Shown here: positions 45,592 through 55,024 of the stretch, in pieces
How positions within the stretch are numbered: the first letter of the stretch is position 1
How the letters are laid out: each line of letters opens with the position of its first letter
From: Methanoregula sp.
GTDB taxonomy: Archaea > Halobacteriota > Methanomicrobia > Methanomicrobiales > Methanospirillaceae
Assembly (NCBI GenBank): GCA_041645435.1
Contig: JBAZQB010000002.1
Coordinates: forward strand, 584,056-648,055
Direction of reading: 5' to 3'
Length of the DNA: 64,000 bases
The notes under the pieces: model-generated
Told to the model about the DNA's origin: nothing
What the model saw: the letters and a program-made list of their open reading frames with translations, nothing else
The model's database searches: none
Program-made: the position numbers and the translations under genes

Positions 45592-47631
45592 TTAAAACCA
45601 ATCTTCCAATTTGAGTTGCCCTTGATTAGTTGAGCCTTCGTTTATGCCCAAAGAACCAGCAGGGACGAATCCATAATTCTTAAGTTGGTCAATTTTGGAT
45701 GGATCTTCATAATCTTTTTCAGAAATTGCCCATGCTAATAAGAATTTTGGACGTGAACTTGCGACATAAGCAAAACGTGCTGATTCGCCATTAGCATTAT
45801 CAATGTCTAACCAATGTTGCCAATATCCACTACCAGTATCTCTTTCGCCAGATGATTGATATGAGGACACGAGTAAAATTGAATCAAATGTTTTTCCTTT
45901 AGCTGAATGAATCGTTGATAATTCAATTGTTTTATCAATTTGGTGTTTAATGTCATTTATTGTCTCAATAACCGGAGAATTTTTATTTCCTGGTGGTGAG
46001 GTTTTTATCATATTATTTTCAGTAATTGTTTCTGATGCAAGCCATTCATATTGAGATCGAATATCCTCAAATATTACAGGGAAACTCTCGTTAAATTTTA
46101 CCCTCCAGTCTGTCCAAATTTGAGTAAAATCGGCTAATGATCCTTGTTGGCTGCAACGGTTAAGCAGATTCGCAAGAAATAATCTCCATTGATGATTTGG
46201 AACATCAATTGGGCCATAAAAATTTCTGTAGTTTCGCTTTTCATTAGGAAATAAAAATTTTGATAAGAAAAATCCAAAATAAGTTAGCGATTCTTTTTTG
46301 AATTCTATGTCTTCGAATGACCACAGATATATCGCAGTCGGTGCTAGTTTGGAAAAAATAATTTTTTGTGTTATTGTCCTTCCCATCAATGAATTCTTGT
46401 TAGACTTATTTCTTATCAGGATGGCTGATTTTTCTACATCATATTCGTTTACAACTAGGTAATCAGAAAATTTTTTAGGTATCTCATGTATCTTTTCTTT
46501 TTGATAACTAAAAATGAGACAGTGATTCTTATTTGGAATATTATCAGATCCAAGTATTGTTTCCTCGTTTTTCACAAGTTTACAACAGGTATTCACAATC
46601 GATTGAACGCTTCTAAAGTTTTTTGTTAATGGGATAATAGTAAATTTTTCCTCTTCAGAAAATTGAATAATTTTTGTGAAATCCGCATTGTTATAGGAAA
46701 AAATAGATTGATGAAGGTCGCCGACTAAGTGAAATGTTGAACCCCTATTTTTTAATAAACGAAAGATATCAAGTTTAATAGAGGATAAATCTTGACACTC
46801 ATCAATAATGATGATGGTAAATCGATTTGATATTAATTTACATATTTCGGGATTATCATTCAGAATTTTATAGCAAATAATATCCACATCTTGGTGTGTA
46901 ACAAAACCCGATTTCCAAAATTCTGTCTTGATCTGTTGTAATTCGGTTTTCAGAGATCTATTAACAATACTTTTTTTTCTTTTAGCATCGACTTGAAAAT
47001 TTCCTGAAGAAAAAACTATTTCATCACATTTTTTGTCTAAAAAATAAAATTCATTTGCTTGGATGCATCCTGTATCAAAACAGGAGCATTGTGTTGAAAA
47101 TTTTTTATTTTTCAAGAATCCTGCAGCACTGGATTTGTCAATCAAATGAATGCTTTGATCATCCTCATTTCCAGAATAATTGGTCACTATATGGGCAAAT
47201 GGATTAAGAATGAATCTGTGCATCCAACTATCTATTGTACCAATGAAATGTGGGTGTGAAATTCCCGATGACCCTGCGAATTGTTGAACTCTGTCAGTAA
47301 TTACATCAGTGGCTTTGTTTGTGTATGTTAGAACAGCAATCCCGTTTGTTTTTTTGGTCCACTTTTTAAATTCATAGGCTGATTTTAGACCTACGACTTC
47401 GGTTTTACCGCTCCCAGGACACGCTTTTAAAAAACTATTTTTTTCCAAATCATATTCGACATATTGTAATTGTTCAAGAGTTTTGTCCCATATCCGACAT
47501 TTTCCATAATCATTACACGGAGAATTTGTCGAAAGATGCAATGAATAGCATTCTTCGGATGATTTTTTCTGATTATTGTCGCATAAGACATCAGAAATTT
47601 TAAAAAATAGGTCCTGCTTCGTATCAGACAT
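45592..47631 (-). CDS. UvrD-like helicase, Gabija GajB-like
   Basis: 679 residues from ATG 47631, whose first bases overlap the stop of the OLD nuclease gene by 8 bases; the frame extends to 47685 without a better start. Motifs are Walker A ACPGSGKTEVVG, VLTYTNKATDVITD, IIIDECQDLSSIKLDIF, LVGDLHQSIFSYNNAD and STIHSAKGKTFDSILLVSSY. A cysteine-rich N-terminal segment (CYSL...CNDYGKC) and a second set (CSCFDTGC) may bind metal. In Gabija, GajB is a UvrD-like partner activated by nucleic-acid ends. This protein is longer than typical GajB (about 500) and has the extra cysteine motifs. Confidence 0.82.
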   Translation of the reverse strand: MSDTKQDLFFKISDVLCDNNQKKSSEECYSLHLSTNSPCNDYGKCRIWDKTLEQLQYVEYDLEKNSFLKACPGSGKTEVVGLKSAYEFKKWTKKTNGIAVLTYTNKATDVITDRVQQFAGSSGISHPHFIGTIDSWMHRFILNPFAHIVTNYSGNEDDQSIHLIDKSSAAGFLKNKKFSTQCSCFDTGCIQANEFYFLDKKCDEIVFSSGNFQVDAKRKKSIVNRSLKTELQQIKTEFWKSGFVTHQDVDIICYKILNDNPEICKLISNRFTIIIIDECQDLSSIKLDIFRLLKNRGSTFHLVGDLHQSIFSYNNADFTKIIQFSEEEKFTIIPLTKNFRSVQSIVNTCCKLVKNEETILGSDNIPNKNHCLIFSYQKEKIHEIPKKFSDYLVVNEYDVEKSAILIRNKSNKNSLMGRTITQKIIFSKLAPTAIYLWSFEDIEFKKESLTYFGFFLSKFLFPNEKRNYRNFYGPIDVPNHQWRLFLANLLNRCSQQGSLADFTQIWTDWRVKFNESFPVIFEDIRSQYEWLASETITENNMIKTSPPGNKNSPVIETINDIKHQIDKTIELSTIHSAKGKTFDSILLVSSYQSSGERDTGSGYWQHWLDIDNANGESARFAYVASSRPKFLLAWAISEKDYEDPSKIDQLKNYGFVPAGSLGINEGSTNQGQLKLEDWF

Positions 47632-49474
47632 TTTCCATCTCACATACCCAATAAATTGCGTTTTGGATGTATTCTGGAACTTCAAATTTTACATTCTCAT
47701 CTGACGATAGATATTCCGCAAGTACTTGAGCAAATATCCCTTTGTTATCCTTAACTCTATTAAGTAAATCAAATGCGGCATCAGTTCTTATTGCCTCGCT
47801 CGCAATAGTCCAATCAGTACGGACATATGTCTCAAAGGTTTTTCGAACAGAACCATCGGTATCTAAAATTTTTAAAAAACATTCACACATGGGTTCCAAA
47901 TTTTTTCCCTCAATCGCTAAATCATATTCAAATGTTTTTAAATTGCGATAAAGACGACAATTCGCCGAACGATCAATAGGTTCAATCAATTTCAACGCAG
48001 AATTTTCTCCTTTGGCGGGAGAAGTCTTTGTGGGTTTTAATGCAGAATCTGGATCATTGTCAGTAATACCTGCACACTTTAGAGGGATTGATACCGGTGG
48101 CGGAGTTTGATTGTTTAGATCACAAAATAATTGCATAAAATGATTGAAAAAAATCCCATTCATATTGATGACAGATATCCCTTGTTCTTCGAGTGTTTTT
48201 GGAAAATTTTGGTGTTTCCTTTGATTGTAATCTCTAATTACAATTTTTGCAATTTCTGGTATGACCATCGCTTCAGCAATCCCTTCAACTAAAATCACTC
48301 CCTTTGAAAAAAGTAATGTTGATTTAGTTACATCCAGCCACCGTGTAAGAAATGCCTTATTGGAAATTGATAATCCACAATCTTTCAGATGTGTTGGAAT
48401 TGTAATTCGGTTTTCTCCTAAAGCAAGATGAATAACGGAATCAATTGATGCCGCAGACGCAAGAACTGCTGAATGAGTTGTAACAATTATTTGGATGGTT
48501 GAATTTTGGGTTTCGTTCTGAAGATATTTTAGAAGTTTTATCTGAAGTTGTGGGTGTAGATGAGCTTCCGGTTCTTCGATAAGTAATATTTTCAAAAAAT
48601 CTTGTTGATCAGCACCGATTTCTTTTATATATTTTAATTCTGCAAGTACTGTCGCGAGATAAATTAGGTTATTGTATCCTAAACTATTTTCTTCAAGACT
48701 TCGATAAGTCTCTTCTTGGCCTTCTGGAATAATTTTGGGAAAGAAAAACAATCTTAAATTTTCAACAATTCTGTTAAAGTTTGTTTCTGAAAATTGTATT
48801 CGTGTATCCTGCCCAAATACCGATCCGATTGCCTCTTCAAGACTCTTTTTAATTAATTCATTTGCTTTGTATATCGTCTCGTTTTTATCGCCAGCAATAT
48901 CACTATAAAATGCATTCACTTTTTTTTCTAATCCTACTTTGCTAGTTTCATCTTTATTTAGGTTTAAAATTAAACGTGCTAACCGTGAACCTCGACCTTC
49001 ACGTAGTTTTGCCTCAGCATCTCGTAATGGTGGTAGGTAAATGCAATTAATCAAATCAACTAATTCTTTTTCATAAGGAGTACTCTGGGAAACTCCGCCC
49101 CACATCTTTCGATTATATCGTCCACGGTTGTTTTGAGTGTCTTCAATTATCAGAGAAAGCCGAGCTTTCTTTTCATCATCTCTCCATGGTAAAAATGCAA
49201 TTTGCTCATGTTCTGATAAATCTTCAAAATGGGCCACAATTTTTATTTTTTTTGAGGCTATTGCATCTTTGGCAAATGGTCTATGAAAATCTCTTTCAGA
49301 AATTCCATAGCGACCATATTCATCTTCAGTTAATAATAATCGAATGGAATCGATAATCGAACTTTTTCCAACTCCGTTCTCTCCAACAAGAACGTTTAGA
49401 CCGGAAGAAAAAGAGATCTCAAAATTTTCATTAAAATTTTTATAACCAGAGATTGAGATTTTTTTTAGAAACAT
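47624..49474 (-). CDS. OLD-family ATPase/TOPRIM nuclease, Gabija GajA-like
   Basis: 616 residues from ATG 49474 (MFLKKISISGYKNF); an in-frame start 60 bases earlier adds a non-homologous leader. The N-terminal ABC ATPase has Walker A VGENGVGKSS, a Walker B of LLIEEPEAHLHPQ and an H-loop VTTHSAVLA. The C-terminal TOPRIM nuclease has VILVEGIAEAMVIPEIA and GITDNDPDSA, the acidic metal ligands. Class 2 OLD proteins paired with UvrD form the Gabija defence system, where GajA nicks DNA when nucleotide levels fall. The gene overlaps the helicase and follows two extra genes in the same operon. Confidence 0.85.
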   Translation of the reverse strand: MFLKKISISGYKNFNENFEISFSSGLNVLVGENGVGKSSIIDSIRLLLTEDEYGRYGISERDFHRPFAKDAIASKKIKIVAHFEDLSEHEQIAFLPWRDDEKKARLSLIIEDTQNNRGRYNRKMWGGVSQSTPYEKELVDLINCIYLPPLRDAEAKLREGRGSRLARLILNLNKDETSKVGLEKKVNAFYSDIAGDKNETIYKANELIKKSLEEAIGSVFGQDTRIQFSETNFNRIVENLRLFFFPKIIPEGQEETYRSLEENSLGYNNLIYLATVLAELKYIKEIGADQQDFLKILLIEEPEAHLHPQLQIKLLKYLQNETQNSTIQIIVTTHSAVLASAASIDSVIHLALGENRITIPTHLKDCGLSISNKAFLTRWLDVTKSTLLFSKGVILVEGIAEAMVIPEIAKIVIRDYNQRKHQNFPKTLEEQGISVINMNGIFFNHFMQLFCDLNNQTPPPVSIPLKCAGITDNDPDSALKPTKTSPAKGENSALKLIEPIDRSANCRLYRNLKTFEYDLAIEGKNLEPMCECFLKILDTDGSVRKTFETYVRTDWTIASEAIRTDAAFDLLNRVKDNKGIFAQVLAEYLSSDENVKFEVPEYIQNAIYWVCEMENV

Positions 49475-49546
49475 AAAATTCCCATATTGATAATTACAAA
49501 TATAATTTATTGAACTTACGATTTGATTGTTCAAAAACGATGCAAT

Positions 49547-50053
49547 TCATTCACCTTTCTTCAAATTACTTGCTTTTGTGAAACCTTCTGAAGCAAACTC
49601 CTGTTTATGTGGAATATATGTTCGAATGAGCGACTTATTATCAGATTTTCTCCGCTCTATGGCCTTTTCAACCAACGGAGATTTTTCAATACAACTCATT
49701 ATTTTTTCGACATGAATGTCGATATATTGATTGTAATCGTTAAATGCGGAATCTAACTTTTGAAGATCTTTTAAGAGATTTTTATTGGGTTCTGCACTTA
49801 ATGCAGCATTTTGAATGAGGTCAGAGATTCCTTGCTGGATTTTTTGCCTGCGATAACAATTCTCTGATATCGCTTCCAAGTGACTAGCAATATCCGCATC
49901 AACTTTCTGACCCCCCATGTATGAAAATATCGCGTGAACTATGATAAAGTCTGTCCAATGAATTTCTTTCCGTAAGCCGGTTTTTGGTCTGTGAATTAGA
50001 TCTTTCTTCAATTCATGAGGCAATTCGTTTGAAATTACTCTTGCATCATTCAT
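49547..50053 (-). CDS. Uncharacterised small helical protein in the Gabija-like operon
   Basis: 168 residues from ATG 50053; a TTG at 50062 would overlap the upstream stop. It is predicted helical, soluble and charged, with no motif I recognise. Residues IHWTDFIIVHAIFSYMGGQK (about 32-51) form the most hydrophobic part, and the rest reads like helical repeats (LLKDLQKLDSAFNDYNQYID). It sits between the Mrr-like nuclease gene and the OLD nuclease gene, on the same strand, 73 bases before the latter. It may be an adaptor or regulator of the operon products. Confidence 0.6.
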   Translation of the reverse strand: MNDARVISNELPHELKKDLIHRPKTGLRKEIHWTDFIIVHAIFSYMGGQKVDADIASHLEAISENCYRRQKIQQGISDLIQNAALSAEPNKNLLKDLQKLDSAFNDYNQYIDIHVEKIMSCIEKSPLVEKAIERRKSDNKSLIRTYIPHKQEFASEGFTKASNLKKGE

Positions 50054-50058
50054 GAAAT

Positions 50059-52569
50059 TCAATCTTCATCACGACGTAAGTGATCGGCTACCCCTTCACC
50101 ATTCAGCTCATCAACCTCAGGATCAAGAGAAATCACTTTTTGAAATAACTCAGAAATATTGCTTTTTTGAATATCACAATATCCGCTTTCAGCATCAACC
50201 TTTAGAAGCATTTTAAAAAATTCTTCATAAAAATAATTTGGCCTCCGTAAAATCTCTTGTTGATACCTAGCATTTAGTTCATGGAGTTCAATAATGGCAT
50301 CTGAATGGAAGTTTACTACGCTTTTTTCACCATCCCATTTTCTTTTTCGATTTAATGACGTAGCAAAGTTCTTGAAATTGCCATGGTCAACAGAATTAGA
50401 AATTATCAGATAATGATCAACTTTTTTATTAAAATTCTTTAACTCTTCGGATTCGAGTGCTGCACGGATATACCCCCAAGCTTTGTTAATTTCAGCTCGA
50501 TCTAGATCATAGGTCGCTTGTATCGCCAGTTTGCAGTCCCATGCAAAAACTCGCTTATGGCTCTGACGGGTTTTGAACTCCAGACCGACGAATCCTTCGG
50601 GGACAAAGGGTCCACCCGCTTTGTAGGCACTAGGAAAAATCTGTTTAAATATATTGAATACATCCGTTTCGAATTCTTTCGGAGAATAATCTGTGAGTAA
50701 GGAAATTTTAGCCTTGATATTAATATATGAGCTACGAGCCGCGTTGGAAATTCTATCTGAAGAGTATAACAGCAGTTTTTCGATTTTCTCCTCAATTTTT
50801 TGTAAACCCTTTTCTTCATCGACAAGGATTTCGCTGAGTTCAATTTGTTCGAACAATTTTTCTTGCATTTCTGTCGAATTCGCAACACGTGCGATATTGA
50901 TAAACAGGATTGGTAAACCGGATCGAACTAGATAATCTAAAGATGTTTTTGATAGTCGTTTAAAATTCAAATAAACAAAAATCGGTTTGTTGTTTATCTG
51001 AATCTCAAATAGGGTAAATTTTGTATTTTTAATCTGAATTTTCCGTTGTCTCTGAAATAAAAATTTGTTGCTTCGACGAATAAGATCCAAAAAGTAATTC
51101 TGGATTCCTCTCTCGGATAATTCAAGTTTATATGAATCATGAACCTTGTGGGTCTCAGCTTCACAATCACGGCATCGTTGTAACTCATTGGGGGAATATG
51201 CTGTGTGACCACAATTTCCGTTTAAACAACGCAATCTAAATTCCTTTATTGCGGTTATTATATTTGATTGTTTTAATTTATCGATTGAGACGATCTGGAA
51301 AGATTTCGGATTAATGACGCGTTTTTCTGAAAGTAAATAGTTGTAAATTGCTTGCTGATTTGGTGCTAAGTTGGTTGGATCTAATGGAATGTTCAATCGG
51401 ATGCCAAACCTTTCCAAAAAAATCCTTGAAAACTCTTGACGATCTACGTCTTTGAGTTCTTTATTATTCACTTCAAGTTCCAAAGCTCCATTCTCTAGTT
51501 CTTTAACTAAGACGTACTTTCTTTTTCCATTCTTTCGGGTTTTTGAATAACTAATTGCGAATTTGTCAATGTCGGAAAGATTCTCAATAGATATTACATC
51601 TTTATCAACTAATTCGGAAATTGCAATTGAAATATCATTACTTACGCTAAAATTGCCGATTTCAATTGGGGTACCTTGATCAAGTTTTGATCTTTTTGTT
51701 TTCAGCAATATTATCTCAAACTCGTCGTGACTGTCAGGATTTCGTAGCCGTCCTAAAAATGTTTCGAGATTTCCATTCGAAGTTGTTTCTGCTTCATCAA
51801 TTAGTTCCGTAGAAAATTGATTTTCAAGAATTTTTTTAATGCTTTCTGCGATGTATTTGCTTCGACCCCCCCGTATCTCCCGAATTTCCACCCCGTTCGG
51901 CTGAACTTTGATAAGCACGTATTTTGATGGTTTTAAACGTTTGTGTCCGGATGTTGTCTGAACTAATTTATCACCAATCTGCTTATCAAAAATGAAAATC
52001 GAATCTGAAGCTCCAATATATCGGACTTTTTTTGGCCCATCATACCAATTTTTTGTTGTAAGTTTTTTTGCAAAATTATTTGCCCCGTTAAGGAATTGGG
52101 AAGATATGTTGATTGGAAAAGGATTTGCAGTTATTAATGGATTGAAAATTGTTCCCGTAGATGCAGCATTCCAATTATGATAAACAAAGATATTCAATAA
52201 ATGATCTTGAGAATCATCGATTAATAACTTGAACAAAAGAAAGAATTCTCTGTCTTCGATGTTTATAGTCGAATAATTTTTTTTCAGATAATCGATTACG
52301 CTTTTTCTAAATCTTCTCAAAAAATCTTCTAGAAATAATAGTTGTACCGCTTGCGGAGAAGTAAGAATAGAATCAATGTAATTTGTTTGATCATCAAAAG
52401 GTGGTGTTGATAATTGTAAATATTGATGAATTTGCTTAAGATCGTTTAACGAGGTAGCTTCAAGATAATATTTTAGTTGTGATTTACCCCTAGATTTCCA
52501 CCGATCAGTGAAGTATCCAAAATTTACTTCTTTCGCATTCCAAAATTTTTCATTATTTTTTTCGAACAT
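50059..52569 (-). CDS. Large protein with zinc ribbon and C-terminal Mrr-like PD-(D/E)XK nuclease
   Basis: 836 residues. The N-terminal about 430 residues are unassigned, with KYVLIKVQPNGVEIREIRGG and a similar KYVLVKELENGALELEV hinting at a duplicated beta domain. A four-cysteine ribbon (CLNGNCGHTAY...CRDCE) lies near 445-470. The C-terminal domain begins YSPKEFETDVFNIFKQIFP and continues FVGLEFKTRQ and VFAWDCKLAI. The E and D-x-K spacing and the KA-x-x-YI helix fit an Mrr/restriction-type nuclease fold. It heads the four-gene AT-rich operon that ends with GajA- and GajB-like proteins. The nuclease call is by pattern only. Confidence 0.62.
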   Translation of the reverse strand: MFEKNNEKFWNAKEVNFGYFTDRWKSRGKSQLKYYLEATSLNDLKQIHQYLQLSTPPFDDQTNYIDSILTSPQAVQLLFLEDFLRRFRKSVIDYLKKNYSTINIEDREFFLLFKLLIDDSQDHLLNIFVYHNWNAASTGTIFNPLITANPFPINISSQFLNGANNFAKKLTTKNWYDGPKKVRYIGASDSIFIFDKQIGDKLVQTTSGHKRLKPSKYVLIKVQPNGVEIREIRGGRSKYIAESIKKILENQFSTELIDEAETTSNGNLETFLGRLRNPDSHDEFEIILLKTKRSKLDQGTPIEIGNFSVSNDISIAISELVDKDVISIENLSDIDKFAISYSKTRKNGKRKYVLVKELENGALELEVNNKELKDVDRQEFSRIFLERFGIRLNIPLDPTNLAPNQQAIYNYLLSEKRVINPKSFQIVSIDKLKQSNIITAIKEFRLRCLNGNCGHTAYSPNELQRCRDCEAETHKVHDSYKLELSERGIQNYFLDLIRRSNKFLFQRQRKIQIKNTKFTLFEIQINNKPIFVYLNFKRLSKTSLDYLVRSGLPILFINIARVANSTEMQEKLFEQIELSEILVDEEKGLQKIEEKIEKLLLYSSDRISNAARSSYINIKAKISLLTDYSPKEFETDVFNIFKQIFPSAYKAGGPFVPEGFVGLEFKTRQSHKRVFAWDCKLAIQATYDLDRAEINKAWGYIRAALESEELKNFNKKVDHYLIISNSVDHGNFKNFATSLNRKRKWDGEKSVVNFHSDAIIELHELNARYQQEILRRPNYFYEEFFKMLLKVDAESGYCDIQKSNISELFQKVISLDPEVDELNGEGVADHLRRDED

Positions 52570-52717
52570 TTTTCACTCATTCTTGGCGAGAAATATCAAT
52601 ACAGACTCTTTAGAGAAATAAATCTTTATGAAATCGTATGAAAGAATATCATCAAAATTTAATTATATGTCTTGTGGTTTTATTTTTCACAGCCCATCGT
52701 CACAATTGAATATTGCA

Positions 52718-53443
52718 CTATAGCATTGTCTCCACAAGTTTAGAAACGATTTTCGCTTTCACTTCCCCAAAACGACCTGTGGCTTTTTGTTCACATGCAG
52801 CTCCTCTAACACAAATAACATCAACCCCAGTAGCCCAGAGCTCTGGAAGTTCCTTAAGAGTAATAGAACCTGCAATCCAAACCTCTTTTTTCGAATTGTG
52901 AAAAGTAGAGACTAAATCTGCGATTTCCTGGAGAGTACAGGAGTCCAATAATCCCCTGCCCATCGATTTATTATAAGTATCTAAAAGAATCCCATCCGCT
53001 TTTATTTCGGTAACAAGTTCATGGCTTTCTTTAAAAGGCTCAAAGAATCGTTTCAAATCTTTGTCTACAAAAACCGCAGGGATCACTTTCTTCTTAGGAT
53101 AAAAAAATTTCACCGTGCGAACCAACGATTGTCCCTGATATATTGCAGCTTGTAATGGCAACTCTGCCAAGCCGCATTTGATAATATCTGCTCCTGCTGT
53201 CGCTACCCCAAGTGCTGCCTGGCAGGTTGAAGCACGATCATGTTGTTTCTCGCCGATATTCGTTGAAATAAGAACTTTATTGTAACCGTCCTTGTTTAGC
53301 CTATTGCGAACGGCAACAATATTTAGTGGGTATGGTGTTCCAAGAGCGGATATTGGATATTCGACATCAGCAATATGAGCACCACCCTTTGCAGCTTCGA
53401 TGGCTTCTTTTGGACCTCGAACACTAATCAGCAATTTTTGCAT
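52718..53443 (-). CDS. MfnB-like (DUF556) 4-HFC-P synthase homologue
   Basis: 241 residues from ATG 53443. It is related to (5-formylfuran-3-yl)methyl phosphate synthase, the TIM-barrel enzyme that makes the furan precursor of methanofuran from glyceraldehyde-3-phosphate. Matching parts are GGAHIADVEYPISALGTPYP, TAGADIIKCGLAE, ILLDTYNKSMG, WIAGSITLKELPEL and DVICVRGAAC. Authentic MfnB has a lysine in DVKNP near residue 27; here this is DVEYP, although the other two lysines are kept. The AT-rich composition and accessory setting also differ from a housekeeping mfnB, so a divergent function is possible. Divergent from the next gene. Confidence 0.75.
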   Translation of the reverse strand: MQKLLISVRGPKEAIEAAKGGAHIADVEYPISALGTPYPLNIVAVRNRLNKDGYNKVLISTNIGEKQHDRASTCQAALGVATAGADIIKCGLAELPLQAAIYQGQSLVRTVKFFYPKKKVIPAVFVDKDLKRFFEPFKESHELVTEIKADGILLDTYNKSMGRGLLDSCTLQEIADLVSTFHNSKKEVWIAGSITLKELPELWATGVDVICVRGAACEQKATGRFGEVKAKIVSKLVETML

Positions 53444-53634
53444 ATTTTCTCTCTCAACTTGATTACTTTTAAATTCTCGGGAATATATTTTCAAGAACAT
53501 CAGATAGAAAAATAAAATATTCTACGAATACTACACAATGATAAATAAAAATTTTAGATCCATCGGGGCTCAGGGATTTATGTCAAAGATGAGCTAAAAC
53601 AAGGATTGTAATTACGTCAAAGAATGGAGAGAAT

Positions 53635-54516
53635 ATGTCTGAAAAAAAATGCAATTTGAATGATGAGTCACTCCAAATGAAATTAGCCAACCGTTCTGAT
53701 TTTTTAAATAAGAAAGAGCACATCTTGGCTGGTGCAACGGTATACTTATCGGGACCGATGGATTTTGTTGCATCCCGAGCTGAAGAGAAGAAAACCGGAT
53801 GGCGTACACGGGTCGCTCAGTTTGTGAAGTCACTTGGTACCAAGGTTTACGATCCCTGGAATAAACCCGAAGTAATTGGTATGCATCATTATGGCAAAGA
53901 GGATGAATTCTCAGCAGAAAAGCGGAATACCTGGTCTTTTGAAGATTCTGTTGATGGAGATTGCCTCCGTGCTTCACTGAATGTGGAGTTCTGGCCCACC
54001 ATGCACATAGATCTGCGAATGGTGGATACTAGTGATTTTCTCATCGCATTTGCTCCCACAAACATTTACAGTGTCGGTACTGTGCATGAGATTGTGATGG
54101 CTAGCCTGCAAAAAAAGCCGGTTCTCTTTGTCAGCCCGCCAGTCATTTTTCCTTCTTTGGAGAAATTACAGAATCACTTTGAGAAAAAAAATGATTGTGA
54201 CGGGAAAAAAATTCTTGATAAACTTTGTGAGGAAATTCCTCTTCGACCCAATACTGGAGGAATCCCCAGCATGTGGTATATGACATTACTGGATGGTCAT
54301 TACTTCTTCGATGGTTTTGGCTTTAAGCCCTATATGAAAAAATTTGGCTGGGAACATAGTGCCTTAGATGAACGGGAAGATAAATATCCTCCAAAACGGC
54401 CGCTTTTACCCTATTTGGAGGGATTAAATTGTAAAATTCCTCTTAAGTATAATTTGGAACAAAAAAAATATATTGAAAATGAGGACTGGCTGATTTTTAA
54501 TATGCCGCGGGAATGA
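53635..54516 (+). CDS. Nucleoside 2-deoxyribosyltransferase-like protein
   Basis: 293 residues. The Rossmann-like start ATVYLSGPMDFVASRAEE, then MVDTSDFLIAFAPTNIYSVG and TVHEIVMASLQKKPVLFVSP, follow the deoxyribosyltransferase/DUF4406 pattern: a GPM loop, D-x-x-D near the sugar and E of the catalytic helix. These enzymes cleave or exchange N-glycosidic bonds of nucleotides, and relatives occur in phages and defence islands. The C-terminal 100 residues are extra and contain MWYMTLLDGHYFFDGFGFKP. GGAGAGA precedes the ATG. It is divergent from the MfnB-like gene, 191 bases apart; the two may share regulation. Confidence 0.65.
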   Translation: MSEKKCNLNDESLQMKLANRSDFLNKKEHILAGATVYLSGPMDFVASRAEEKKTGWRTRVAQFVKSLGTKVYDPWNKPEVIGMHHYGKEDEFSAEKRNTWSFEDSVDGDCLRASLNVEFWPTMHIDLRMVDTSDFLIAFAPTNIYSVGTVHEIVMASLQKKPVLFVSPPVIFPSLEKLQNHFEKKNDCDGKKILDKLCEEIPLRPNTGGIPSMWYMTLLDGHYFFDGFGFKPYMKKFGWEHSALDEREDKYPPKRPLLPYLEGLNCKIPLKYNLEQKKYIENEDWLIFNMPRE

Positions 54517-54562
54517 AAAATTATTCTCCCCCTTGTATATTAGTGGATATAATTCGAAATGA

Positions 54563-54690
54563 TCAGTTCAAGTCAGGAATTCTCAAATTATAAAGGACTT
54601 CATGCAACTTCACCATCGCCAGTGTATCCATCTTGCAATATTCCAGTGAGGCACCACGGTTTCTTTCCATTCCGGATACCCCATCTAATG
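54563..54690 (-). pseudogene. 3'-terminal remnant of a DUF2779-like gene
   Basis: The minus strand encodes LDGVSGMERNRGASLEYCKM, then DTLAMVKLHEVLYNL and a stop at 54563-54565. The YCxxDTLAMVxLxExL ending is that of DUF2779-type proteins (RNase-H-fold domain linked to PD-(D/E)XK). No more of the gene is present; a further short open stretch upstream (54691-54880) has plausible codons but in other frames. The rest of the gap to 55024 is empty. Confidence 0.55.
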
Positions 54691-55024
54691 CATGCAAAAT
54701 ATCGTTTTGATGAAAATATTCTTGTTAATGAATGGTTGCATTCCCTTCTCGTTATCGGTAAGATAATTTATTACGATGTCTCTTAGATTCATCGCCCAGT
54801 TCGTTTTTATTTTCCAAATTCACTGTTGGATATAGGGATTCTTCACATATTTCAGCAAGTCGTGTTACGCTACCCTCTCTCACTCCCGATTACAGTTCCC
54901 TGATATATGAGTTTATTTTTTATCTAAAGCTAAGGCAACAATGGGTATCTGTATATCGGGCCAATAAGGTCAAGTTTACCTCGAATGAGATCCTGAAAAA
55001 GAATTACAGATATTTTCTTCTTGT

